A stretch of DNA of 8,397 nt, from the NCBI GenBank assembly GCA_022827165.1, contig JAJDTN010000279.1, forward strand, positions 1 to 8,397, given 5' to 3'. The notes under the pieces were generated by a model. That model was not told the DNA's origin, made no database searches, and saw nothing but the letters and a program-made list of their open reading frames with translations. Made by a program: the position numbers and the translations under genes. Positions 1-5,411 of this stretch are shown here, piece after piece. Numbering within the stretch: the stretch's first letter is position 1; every line of letters begins with the position of its first letter. This DNA is from Candidatus Latescibacterota bacterium (GTDB lineage Bacteria > Latescibacterota > UBA2968 > UBA8231).

Positions 1-322
1 GGTCGGATACGCCGCTCGTTTCAACGACGATGTACTCCGGCGGGTTCGGGCCTTGGATCAGTTGAACCGTTGCTTCAAGCAGGTCACTGCGAATCGAGCA
101 GCAGATACACCCGTTGGAGAGGTTGACGGTGGACTCCCCGGAGACCCCGGATACCAACTCGGCGTCGATGTTGATCTCTCCAAAGTCGTTGACCAACACC
201 GCCACGCGCAGTCCGTGGTTGGCGCTGAGAATGTAGTTGAGCAGAGAGGTCTTGCCGGCGCCCAGGAAGCCGCTGACAATCGTCACTGGAATCGGTTCCT
301 TCCCGTCCTGGAGTTCAGCCAT
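1..322 (-). CDS. CobW/COG0523-family GTPase, N-terminal part (3' end cut by window edge)
   Basis: A metal-handling G3E GTPase of the CobW/ZNG1/YeiR type, thought to deliver zinc or another metal to client proteins in the cytoplasm using GTP hydrolysis. The frame starts at ATG 322 and stays open to position 1, giving 107 visible residues of a protein that usually has about 300 to 400. The P-loop GFLGAGKTS is at residues 18-26, followed by LLN. The signature metal-binding CxCC (GCICC, residues 71-75) and the switch motif ETSG (101-104) are both present, in the family order and spacing. The start is fixed by the 8 bp overlap with the end of the DUF3299 gene (ATGGCTGA), which suggests translational coupling. 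It is the last visible gene of the putative zinc operon. That context favours a low-zinc metallochaperone over a cobalamin-synthesis CobW, which would have cob neighbours. Family certain; zinc assignment inferred from neighbours. Confidence 0.93.
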   Translation of the reverse strand, partial: MAELQDGKEPIPVTIVSGFLGAGKTSLLNYILSANHGLRVAVLVNDFGEINIDAELVSGVSGESTVNLSNGCICCSIRSDLLEATVQLIQGPNPPEYIVVETSGVSD

Positions 323-872
323 TCGGTTCTCTCTGGGTATAGGGCTCGATCGACTCGACGTCCATGGAGTAGCCCGAACTCACGTTGGAGAGGGAGTCGT
401 AACCCTCCTCGTCGAGCTTGTTCGTGGCGTGGCCGGTCTTCAGGCGGCCGAGGATCCAGACCGGGTGCCACATCTCCTGCAGGTCATGGGGTTGCGCGAG
501 GCTGCCGCGGATGACCTGGTTGGCCGGCGGCGGCGGGGTGTGGAGACAGGCGCCGAGATAGGGCATCAGCAGGAATTCGCGGATCCGGGTGCCTTCGTAC
601 TCCAGGGGCAATACGAAGCCCGGGATCTTCACCGTTTCGCCATCGAGCTCCTCCACCAACGGCGCTTTGTCGAGCATCTCCTGGGCCTTCTCCTGCAACG
701 CGAAGTACTCCTCGTCGCTGAGGGCGTCGATCTCCTCAACGCTGAGTTCGTCGAACAGGGCGTAGGGATTCCAGCCTTCGGGAACGAGCTGGTCCCACAG
801 GATCTCGCGCGGTGAGTCCGAGGCGGCGGCGCTCGTGACGAGCAGCAGAGTGAGCAAGGGTTGGCGAAACAT
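315..872 (-). CDS. DUF3299 family periplasmic protein
   Basis: A 185-residue exported protein of the DUF3299 family, whose biochemical function is not established to my knowledge. Members occur beside the DUF2796 / MacB-like ABC genes of Zrg-type zinc systems. The N-terminus MFRQPLLTLLLVTSAAAS is a short Sec signal peptide with a likely cut after the AAA/AS region. An acidic helical stretch follows (about 40-80). The family hallmark is GACLHTPPPPANQ near residues 107-119, with a Cys (109) and His (111) that could bind metal. I chose ATG 872 because a GGGGAG motif sits 8 nt upstream; ATG 878 is in frame but only 2 nt from that motif. Its stop overlaps the CobW start by 8 bp and it follows the permease after 49 nt. 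Both facts place it inside the operon. A partner of the permease on the periplasmic side is plausible but inferred. Confidence 0.9.
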   Translation of the reverse strand: MFRQPLLTLLLVTSAAASDSPREILWDQLVPEGWNPYALFDELSVEEIDALSDEEYFALQEKAQEMLDKAPLVEELDGETVKIPGFVLPLEYEGTRIREFLLMPYLGACLHTPPPPANQVIRGSLAQPHDLQEMWHPVWILGRLKTGHATNKLDEEGYDSLSNVSSGYSMDVESIEPYTQREPNG

Positions 873-921
873 GGACATGGCTCCCCGGATCGGCGACGGA
901 CGAGAGTCTCTCAAGATGCGC

Positions 922-2163
922 TCACAGACGAGTCGCCAGACCGTCGGCGAGCGAGTTGCGGTAGCACCGCCAGGCCGGCACCAGGCCAACGAGCAGGCCC
1001 GCCGCCATCAGGCCACCGAGCAGGCGCCACTCCCCGGCGCCTGGCAGGCCGATGGGCAGGAACAGGCCGAAGCGCTCGACGATCCAGGGCTGCAAGGCCC
1101 CCAGCGTCATGCCCTGCATCGTCACTCCCATGGCGATACCAAGCAGCGTCAACAGCGCTGACTCCACGATCAGCAGTCCCACGACGTGGCGGCAGCCGGC
1201 ACCGACCGAGCGCAGCACGGCCATCTCACGCCGGCGTTCGTTGAGCCCCGCCAGGGAAACCGACAGCAGACCTGCCAGCGCCGCGGCTGCCACGAGGATC
1301 GAGACAACCCGCAGGGCCTGTTCGCCAACGCGCATCAAGTCCCACAGCTCCTGCAGCGCCACGCCCGGAAAGATGGCGAGCAAGGGTTCGGCGCCATACT
1401 GATTGATGTCGCGCTGCAGCCTGAAGGCGGCGAGCCGGTTGTCGAGGCCGAGGAGGAAGGCGGTGATCCGGCGCGGGGTCAGGTCCTGGCCCCGCGCGCG
1501 CCGGAGATCGGTCTCGACACGGTTCCAGTTGATGTGCATCGCCTCGATCCCCGCGAGGCTGACGTGAACGGTGCGATCCACGGGCGTGCCGGTCTGCGCC
1601 AGGATGCCGGTGACCTTGAAGGGGTGGTTGTCGTGGTCGCCGAAGCCATCCGTTCCGAGGCCGTGGGTAACGACCAGCGCATCACCCATCCGGTATCCCA
1701 GCTTGCGCGCCACTTCGGCGCCGAGGACGGCATCGAGGGTCTCGGCGAAAGGCCGGCCCTGCGCAAAGCGGAGATGACGCTTGTCGGCGTAGCGGAAGTG
1801 CTCGAAGTAGTCGGCCGACGTGCCCATGACGCGGTACCCGCGGTGCGAGTCGCCCAGCGAGATCGGGATGGCCCAGCGGACGCCCGACCATGTCGAGATG
1901 TCCGAGTAGCTGGACCAGGCGATATTGCTCGTGGCGTTGCCGATGCGAAAGACCGAATACAGCAGCAGCTGCACCGAACCGCTGCGCGCGCCGACGATCA
2001 GGTCGGTTCCGGACACGGTGTTGGCGAAGCTCTCGCGCGCGTGCGACCGGACCTTCTCGACGCCGAGGAGGAGGGCCACACTGACCGCGATGGTCAGGAC
2101 GGTCAGCGACGCGGTGCCGCTTCGGTTGCGCAGACTCTTCCAGGCCAGGTGCAGCACCTTCAC
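922..2163 (-). CDS. FtsX/MacB-type ABC permease of a Zrg-like zinc system
   Basis: A 413-residue inner-membrane permease with the four-helix layout of the MacB/LolC/FtsX superfamily. One N-terminal helix (about 17-36) is followed by a large periplasmic domain (about 37-285). Three C-terminal helices lie near 286-306, 326-350 and 380-399, with the cytoplasmic coupling segment NERRREMAVLRSVGA (about 308-322) between the first two. The periplasmic domain carries a His/Asp cluster DHDNHPF (about 176-182) and the stretch GTPVDRTVHVSLAGIEAMH, which I recall as typical of the permeases found beside DUF2796/DUF3299 genes. The start is GTG 2163: it overlaps the ATPase stop by 4 bp (GTGA) and has GGAG 8 nt upstream. 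It should pair with the ATPase at 2160-2861. Type VII ABC proteins usually extrude substrates or transmit force and do not import, so the transport direction is uncertain. Confidence 0.92.
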   Translation of the reverse strand: MKVLHLAWKSLRNRSGTASLTVLTIAVSVALLLGVEKVRSHARESFANTVSGTDLIVGARSGSVQLLLYSVFRIGNATSNIAWSSYSDISTWSGVRWAIPISLGDSHRGYRVMGTSADYFEHFRYADKRHLRFAQGRPFAETLDAVLGAEVARKLGYRMGDALVVTHGLGTDGFGDHDNHPFKVTGILAQTGTPVDRTVHVSLAGIEAMHINWNRVETDLRRARGQDLTPRRITAFLLGLDNRLAAFRLQRDINQYGAEPLLAIFPGVALQELWDLMRVGEQALRVVSILVAAAALAGLLSVSLAGLNERRREMAVLRSVGAGCRHVVGLLIVESALLTLLGIAMGVTMQGMTLGALQPWIVERFGLFLPIGLPGAGEWRLLGGLMAAGLLVGLVPAWRCYRNSLADGLATRL

Positions 2164-2861
2164 GAGTGAGGCTCCGCCCGGAAGTCATCGATGTGGGCCG
2201 TGCGGTCGAAGCCGCCGGCGAGCGTCGGATCGTGACTGACGAAGACCAGGGTCGCCCGCGACGCCCGGGCCCGTTCGAAGAGCAACTCGATGAAGCGTGT
2301 TCGTGCTTCGAAGTCGAGGGCCGAGGTCGGTTCGTCGGCGATCACGATTTCGGGATCGCCCATCAGGGCCCGCGCCACGGCCACGCGTTGCTGCTGACCG
2401 ACGGAGAGCCTGGATACCGGTGCCGTCGGGTCCAGTTCCTCCTCGACGAACAGGCGTTGCAGCAGGGACCGTGCGGCCGCGGTCACGCCGCCGTGCGTCT
2501 CCGCCGCCCGCGCGGACCGGCGGCGGGAGAAGTGGCAGGGCAGGACGACGTTCTCGGCCAGGTCGAGGTAGGGCACCAGGTTGAACTGCTGAAAGATGAA
2601 CCCGATGTGGTCGGCGCGAAGTCGGTCGCGAGAGGCCGCGGCCAGGGAGCCCGTATCCCGCCCCATCAGCGACAGGCGGCCCGAGTCCGGCGTCAGTACT
2701 CCGGCCAGAAGGTTCAGCAGCGTCGACTTGCCGCTGCCCGAGGGGCCGCGGATGAACAGGTGTTCGCCGCGTCGCAGGAGGAACCGGTCGCAACGGAGCA
2801 GAGGCGGTGCGCCGGGCCACCCAAAGCCCAGGTCCTCGATTTCGATGAGGTCTTCGTTCAT
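2160..2861 (-). CDS. ABC transporter ATPase (MacB/LolD-type) of the zinc operon
   Basis: A 233-residue cytoplasmic nucleotide-binding subunit that powers the adjacent permease. All ABC motifs are present. Walker A GPSGSGKST is at 39-47 and the Q-loop Gln at 91 (FIFQQFN). The signature is LSVGQ (152-156) in place of the usual LSGGQ, Walker B IVIADEP at 172-178, and the switch His at 210 (SHD). Length and the FNLVPYLDLAENV segment after the Q-loop fit the MacB/LolD subfamily. The start ATG 2861 lies 21 nt after the stop of the DUF2796 gene. Its end overlaps the permease GTG by 4 bp, so the two subunits are probably made in a fixed ratio. The family assignment is firm; the substrate is inferred from neighbours only. 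Confidence 0.95.
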   Translation of the reverse strand: MNEDLIEIEDLGFGWPGAPPLLRCDRFLLRRGEHLFIRGPSGSGKSTLLNLLAGVLTPDSGRLSLMGRDTGSLAAASRDRLRADHIGFIFQQFNLVPYLDLAENVVLPCHFSRRRSARAAETHGGVTAAARSLLQRLFVEEELDPTAPVSRLSVGQQQRVAVARALMGDPEIVIADEPTSALDFEARTRFIELLFERARASRATLVFVSHDPTLAGGFDRTAHIDDFRAEPHS

Positions 2862-2882
2862 GCCGGGCGTCGGCTCCCGTGG

Positions 2883-3518
2883 CTACTTCAACCTGATCAC
2901 CGGGTCCTTCGCCTTGGTAACGGCCCCGAACTGGCCGGTCGGGGTCAGTGCCTGCACGCGAATCTCCTCGATGCGTGGCCAGTGCTCGAAGAGACGGACC
3001 CCGATCTCCGTGATGGGCGATCCATCGCACTCGTAGTGATAGTGTGCATGGAACTCGGAGTGCGTGCTGTCCGCCTTCTCTTCCGTGTGTCCGTGCTCGT
3101 CGTGGCCATCCTCGTGGCCCTCTTCGTGCTCCGCTTCGGCGTGCTCGTGCTCGTCGTGGTCATCGCCCTCGGCGCCGTGGACCCGACCGTCCGTGGGGTC
3201 CTCTTCTTCCTGGTGCCCGTGCTTCACATCGGCGACATGCAGGCTGCAGCTGGCCGCGTGCGGAAGATCGAACAGCGCGTGGCCCTCCTCGAGTTGCTCG
3301 ATCGCATCCCGGATCGCCTGACGCTCGCCGGGTGTGACCGCCTCGTGTTCAAAGCCGACGATATTGCCGGCCGGTGACACGAACTCGATCTCCAGCTCCT
3401 CGCCTTCGATGGCCAGATTGATGGCCGCGGTCCCGTGCACGTGCGCCGACTGCTGGGCTGCCGCCGCACACGTCAGCACCCACAGAGAGGCAACGATGGA
3501 CAGCGGTCTACGACCCAT
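2883..3518 (-). CDS. DUF2796 (ZrgA-type) His-rich periplasmic metal-binding protein
   Basis: A 211-residue exported protein of the DUF2796 family, which includes ZrgA of Vibrio cholerae (recalled, not searched). A signal peptide (1-21, MGRRPLSIVA...AAAA) precedes the mature start QQSAHVHGTA. The typical segment FVSPAGNIVGFEHEA follows at about 46-60. Between residues 94 and 161 there are 16 histidines set among Asp and Glu (for example HDEHEH, GHEDGHDEHGH), a strong zinc-binding tract. It is flanked by C91 and C164, which could form a disulfide. A compact C-terminal domain follows (about 166-211). I chose ATG 3518 because GAAGGA sits 8 nt upstream. ATG 3527 overlaps the MerC stop (ATGA) and is an in-frame alternative only three codons longer. 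The likely role is periplasmic zinc capture for the MacB-like ABC complex encoded just downstream. The signal-peptide Cys (VLTC) lacks a good lipobox, so a lipoprotein is unlikely. Confidence 0.93.
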   Translation of the reverse strand: MGRRPLSIVASLWVLTCAAAAQQSAHVHGTAAINLAIEGEELEIEFVSPAGNIVGFEHEAVTPGERQAIRDAIEQLEEGHALFDLPHAASCSLHVADVKHGHQEEEDPTDGRVHGAEGDDHDEHEHAEAEHEEGHEDGHDEHGHTEEKADSTHSEFHAHYHYECDGSPITEIGVRLFEHWPRIEEIRVQALTPTGQFGAVTKAKDPVIRLK

Positions 3519-3523
3519 ACTGC

Positions 3524-3946
3524 TCATCCTTCGGGAGAGCCGCAGTCGCATCGGCTCGCGCGGCACAGGCGGAAGTTGCGGATGTGAGCGGAGATCAGGA
3601 CGACGGCCGCGACGAGCGTCGCTGCGCGCTCACCGGACTCGCCAACGACATCATGCAGCACCGTGGCGGCCAGCAGGATCCCGAGCATGCCCACGGCACC
3701 GAGAGCCAGCACCCAGGCGTCCCGGTGCTCACGACAACCGAGGCCGAAGGCCACGACCCCGGCCGGGAGAACCAGGCCCAGCAGGCCGAGGTGGAAGATC
3801 TCTTCTCCCATCAGCGTGAGAGGCAGCGTGGTGCCCAGGATGAGGCTCAGTGGCAGGATGGCACAGTGCAAGGCACACAGCGACGAACCGACGGTACCCA
3901 CAACGTCGGCTGTGAGCCGCAGGGCTGGCGACTTCGATTCTGGCAT
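3524..3946 (-). CDS. MerC-domain integral membrane protein
   Basis: A 140-residue inner-membrane protein with four predicted hydrophobic helices (about 14-38, 50-70, 77-97, 108-122). It matches the MerC family by the first-helix motif GSSLCALHC with Cys 24 and 28, followed by ILPLSL and a second Pro-Leu rich stretch TLPLTL. MerC of mercury operons moves Hg2+ across the membrane with these two cysteines. The cytoplasmic tail adds a second cluster, RLCRASRCDC (Cys 128, 133, 135). No merA, merP, merT or merR is seen, and the gene sits at the head of a zinc operon. A zinc or soft-metal role is therefore more likely than mercury resistance. The start ATG 3946 has AGGAG 9 nt upstream. The gene follows the RHH gene by 35 nt and its stop lies at the start of the DUF2796 gene. 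Family confident; metal unknown. Confidence 0.9.
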   Translation of the reverse strand: MPESKSPALRLTADVVGTVGSSLCALHCAILPLSLILGTTLPLTLMGEEIFHLGLLGLVLPAGVVAFGLGCREHRDAWVLALGAVGMLGILLAATVLHDVVGESGERAATLVAAVVLISAHIRNFRLCRASRCDCGSPEG

Positions 3947-3955
3947 CTATATGCG

Positions 3956-3960
3956 CTCCT
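3956..3960 (-). promoter_or_regulatory. Ribosome binding site of the MerC-domain gene
   Basis: AGGAG on the minus strand, 9 nt before ATG 3946. It fixes that start and shows that the gene can be translated independently of the RHH gene that ends 35 nt upstream. Confidence 0.7.
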
Positions 3961-3981
3961 TGCCCGGTCTCTCCTGCTCGA

Positions 3982-4368
3982 TCAATCGACGACATCGGTC
4001 GTTCGCGAAGCACAGTCGCCGCAATCCAGCCAGGTCTCTCTGGGCAGTCGAGGCAAGGCGGCGGGGCTCGCTCCACGCTCGAAGACGGGGCGGAACAGGA
4101 TCTCCCCCTTCGGGTAGGCCTCACCGCAGGTATGACAGCAGGCGGGCTTCAGCAACTCCGTCGGCGCGTATCCGTTGATCACCCAACCGTCATGTCCGGC
4201 ATGGGAAGCGAGGCTCTGCAGCGCCGTCCGAATGGTCAGCGACTTGTTGCCCTCGAAGAGTCGCTGAGCGAGATCTCCGAGAAGCCGCACGGTATCCTCG
4301 TCGAGAGTGAAATTCAGTCGCTTCACGGGACGTATGTGAGCAGTGGCCGTCGCATGGGTCACTCGCAT
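3982..4368 (-). CDS. Ribbon-helix-helix protein with Cys4 tail, candidate metal-responsive regulator
   Basis: A 128-residue protein (from ATG 4368) with two parts. Residues about 15-58 look like a ribbon-helix-helix DNA-binding fold: a short strand KRLNFTL, helix A (about 24-39), a turn with NKS, and helix B (SLTIRTALQSLASHAG). The C-terminal part has cysteines in CCHTC (77-81) and CGDC (116-119), two CxxC pairs about 34 residues apart, as in a zinc ribbon. It resembles CopG/NikR-type regulators in fold only; there is no NikR-like nickel domain. As first gene of the zinc operon it is a good candidate for a metal-sensing autoregulator that replaces Zur, which is inference. The start is uncertain because none has a Shine-Dalgarno. 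ATG 4368 is the first ATG, GTG 4383 is further upstream, and GTG 4326 (VKRLNFTL) would give a standard RHH N-terminus and leave room for a promoter. Confidence 0.75.
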   Translation of the reverse strand: MRVTHATATAHIRPVKRLNFTLDEDTVRLLGDLAQRLFEGNKSLTIRTALQSLASHAGHDGWVINGYAPTELLKPACCHTCGEAYPKGEILFRPVFERGASPAALPRLPRETWLDCGDCASRTTDVVD

Positions 4369-4378
4369 AATTACGCGA
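4363..4378. promoter_or_regulatory. Near-perfect 16 bp palindrome at the start of the RHH gene (candidate operator)
   Basis: TCGCATAATTACGCGA is self-complementary in 7 of 8 pairs, centred on an AT-rich TAATTA in otherwise GC-rich DNA. It lies over or just upstream of the start of the RHH gene, depending on which start is used. That is the expected place for an autoregulatory operator. It does not resemble the gammaproteobacterial Zur box that I know. Function is inferred. Confidence 0.45.
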
Positions 4379-4396
4379 TACACACCGCGTGTGCAA
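4367..4396 (-). promoter_or_regulatory. Tentative promoter of the zinc operon
   Basis: On the minus strand TTGCAC (4396-4391) could be a weak -35 and AATTAT (4372-4367) a -10, 18 nt apart. Each matches the sigma-70 consensus only partly. The position, just after the end of the ACP gene and before the RHH gene, is right for the left operon. If real, transcription would begin near 4360, so GTG 4326 would be the translation start of the RHH gene. A low-confidence call. Confidence 0.3.
4381..4393. repeat. Short perfect inverted repeat upstream of the RHH gene
   Basis: CACAC-CGC-GTGTG, two 5 bp arms around 3 bp, lies three bases upstream of the TAATTA palindrome and inside the spacer and -35 of the tentative promoter. 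It could be a second operator half or a small hairpin. The arms are short, so chance cannot be excluded. Confidence 0.35.
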
Positions 4397-4434
4397 GGGC
4401 GAACGTCCTCGCACGCCTGGCGGCCCGCCTGTCG

Positions 4435-4701
4435 TCAACGGAGGGCCGCCAGTCTCGTCTCCACGTACTCCGCCAGGGCCGCCACCGTCCCGAACAGTTC
4501 CTCCGTCAGATCGTCGTCGTCGACTTCGATCCCGAAAGTCTCCTCCAGCTCGACGACCAGCTTGATCGACAGGATCGAGTCGACCTCGCCGTCGGCGCCG
4601 AAGAGGGGCTCGCTCTCGGGGAGCTGGTCGGGTTGGATGGGCAGGTCGAGGGCCTTCACCACGGCCTCCCGGACCCCGCGGGTGATCTCGGCCTTCGTCA
4701 T
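4435..4701 (-). CDS. Acyl carrier protein-like protein
   Basis: An 88-residue acidic protein with the length and pattern of an acyl or peptidyl carrier protein. The phosphopantetheine site is the Ser of GEVDSILSIKLVVELEETF (Ser 42). The usual D-S pair is kept, and Ile replaces the more common Leu after the Ser. The helix III region FGIEVDDDDLTEELFGTVAALAEYV matches the family. Such proteins carry fatty-acyl, polyketide or amino-acyl chains as thioesters on a 4'-phosphopantetheine arm in the cytoplasm. The start ATG 4701 overlaps the ATPase stop by 4 bp (ATGA) and has GAGGG upstream, so it is translationally coupled to the exporter. No acyltransferase, ketosynthase or phosphopantetheinyl transferase is in the window. 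The link between carrier and exporter is clear in gene order; the cargo is unknown. Confidence 0.9.
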   Translation of the reverse strand: MTKAEITRGVREAVVKALDLPIQPDQLPESEPLFGADGEVDSILSIKLVVELEETFGIEVDDDDLTEELFGTVAALAEYVETRLAALR

Positions 4702-5411
4702 GGGCGGGTCCCTCGGGTATGTGCGGGAGACTCCGGTCCCGCGGGTGTGGGGAGCACGCGGCCATTGGCCAGGCGGATCTTGCGCCTCGCGTGCCGCGCC
4801 ACCTCCTCCTGGTGCGTTACCAGGACGATGGCGATGCCCTCGTCGTTCAGTCTCGCGAACAGCTCCATGACCTCTCCCGCGGCCCGCGGGTCCAGGCTGC
4901 CGGTGGGCTCATCCGCCAGGATCAGCGAGGGCTCGTTGACCAGGGCCCGGGCGATGGCCACGCGCTGCCGCTGGCCGCCGGACAGCTCCTCCGGCCGGAA
5001 GTCGCGGCGGTCGGCCAGCCCGACTCGCTCGAGGGCCGCGCGGGCGCACTCCCGCCGCTGGCGGCGGTTCGCTCCCGCGTAGATCCGGGGCAGCTCGACG
5101 TTCTCCGCCGCCGTCGCCCTCGGCAGCAGGTGGAAGCTCTGGAAGACGAAGCCGATCCTGCGGCTTCGGACCTCGGCGAGGCGGATGGGGTTCAGGCCGG
5201 TCACATCCTCGCCCTGCAGGAGGTACCGGCCCGCCGTCAGGTTGTCGAGACAGCCGATGATGTTGAGCAGCGTCGTCTTCCCGGAGCCGGAGGGACCCAT
5301 GAGGGCGACGAACTCGCCCTCGCCGAAGGCGGCGTCCACCTCCCGGAGGGCGCGCACCTCCCGCGTCCCCCTCCTGTAGGTCTTGCAGGCGGACTCAAGC
5401 TCGACCAGCAT
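4698..5411 (-). CDS. ABC exporter ATPase, MacB-type
   Basis: A 237-residue nucleotide-binding subunit with a full motif set: Walker A GPSGSGKTT (39-47), Q-loop Gln 91 (FVFQSFHLLP), signature LSGGQ (143-147), Walker B LILADEP (163-169), D-loop SLD and switch His 200. It is a stand-alone ATPase (the MacB protein itself has the membrane part fused), as in LolD and DevA. The start ATG 5411 has GGAGG 9 nt upstream and overlaps the end of the second permease by 17 bp. The last 20 residues after NGRVLP are Pro/Gly/Thr-rich and probably disordered. It should drive the two permeases upstream in the same operon and work with the membrane-fusion protein. Substrate unknown. Confidence 0.95.
   Translation of the reverse strand: MLVELESACKTYRRGTREVRALREVDAAFGEGEFVALMGPSGSGKTTLLNIIGCLDNLTAGRYLLQGEDVTGLNPIRLAEVRSRRIGFVFQSFHLLPRATAAENVELPRIYAGANRRQRRECARAALERVGLADRRDFRPEELSGGQRQRVAIARALVNEPSLILADEPTGSLDPRAAGEVMELFARLNDEGIAIVLVTHQEEVARHARRKIRLANGRVLPTPAGPESPAHTRGTRP

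Noticed and set aside
58..279. A 73-codon minus-strand frame near the left edge
   Set aside because: The adjacent frame encodes an unmistakable CobW N-terminus with P-loop and CxCC, so this frame is a shadow.
904..914. Small inverted repeat in the gap between permease and DUF3299 genes
   Set aside because: The GAGA/TCTC arms are only 4 bp, well within chance, and there is no T-run.
1186..2169. A 327-codon open frame on the plus strand
   Set aside because: It is antisense to the FtsX-type permease, rich in Arg, Gly, Gln and Glu, and has no recognisable domain.
2166..3377. A 403-codon open frame on the plus strand with a hydrophobic segment
   Set aside because: It is antisense to the ATPase and DUF2796 genes. 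Its Val/Leu-rich part is the reverse complement of the His/Asp/Glu tract and shows no family motif.
3524..3946. Mercury-resistance operon
   Set aside because: Only a MerC-domain protein is present. No reductase, MerP, MerT or MerR is seen, and the neighbours are zinc-system genes.
4419..4429. Intrinsic terminator after the ACP gene
   Set aside because: GGCGGGCCGCC on the minus strand is a very short palindrome with almost no loop and no following T-run.
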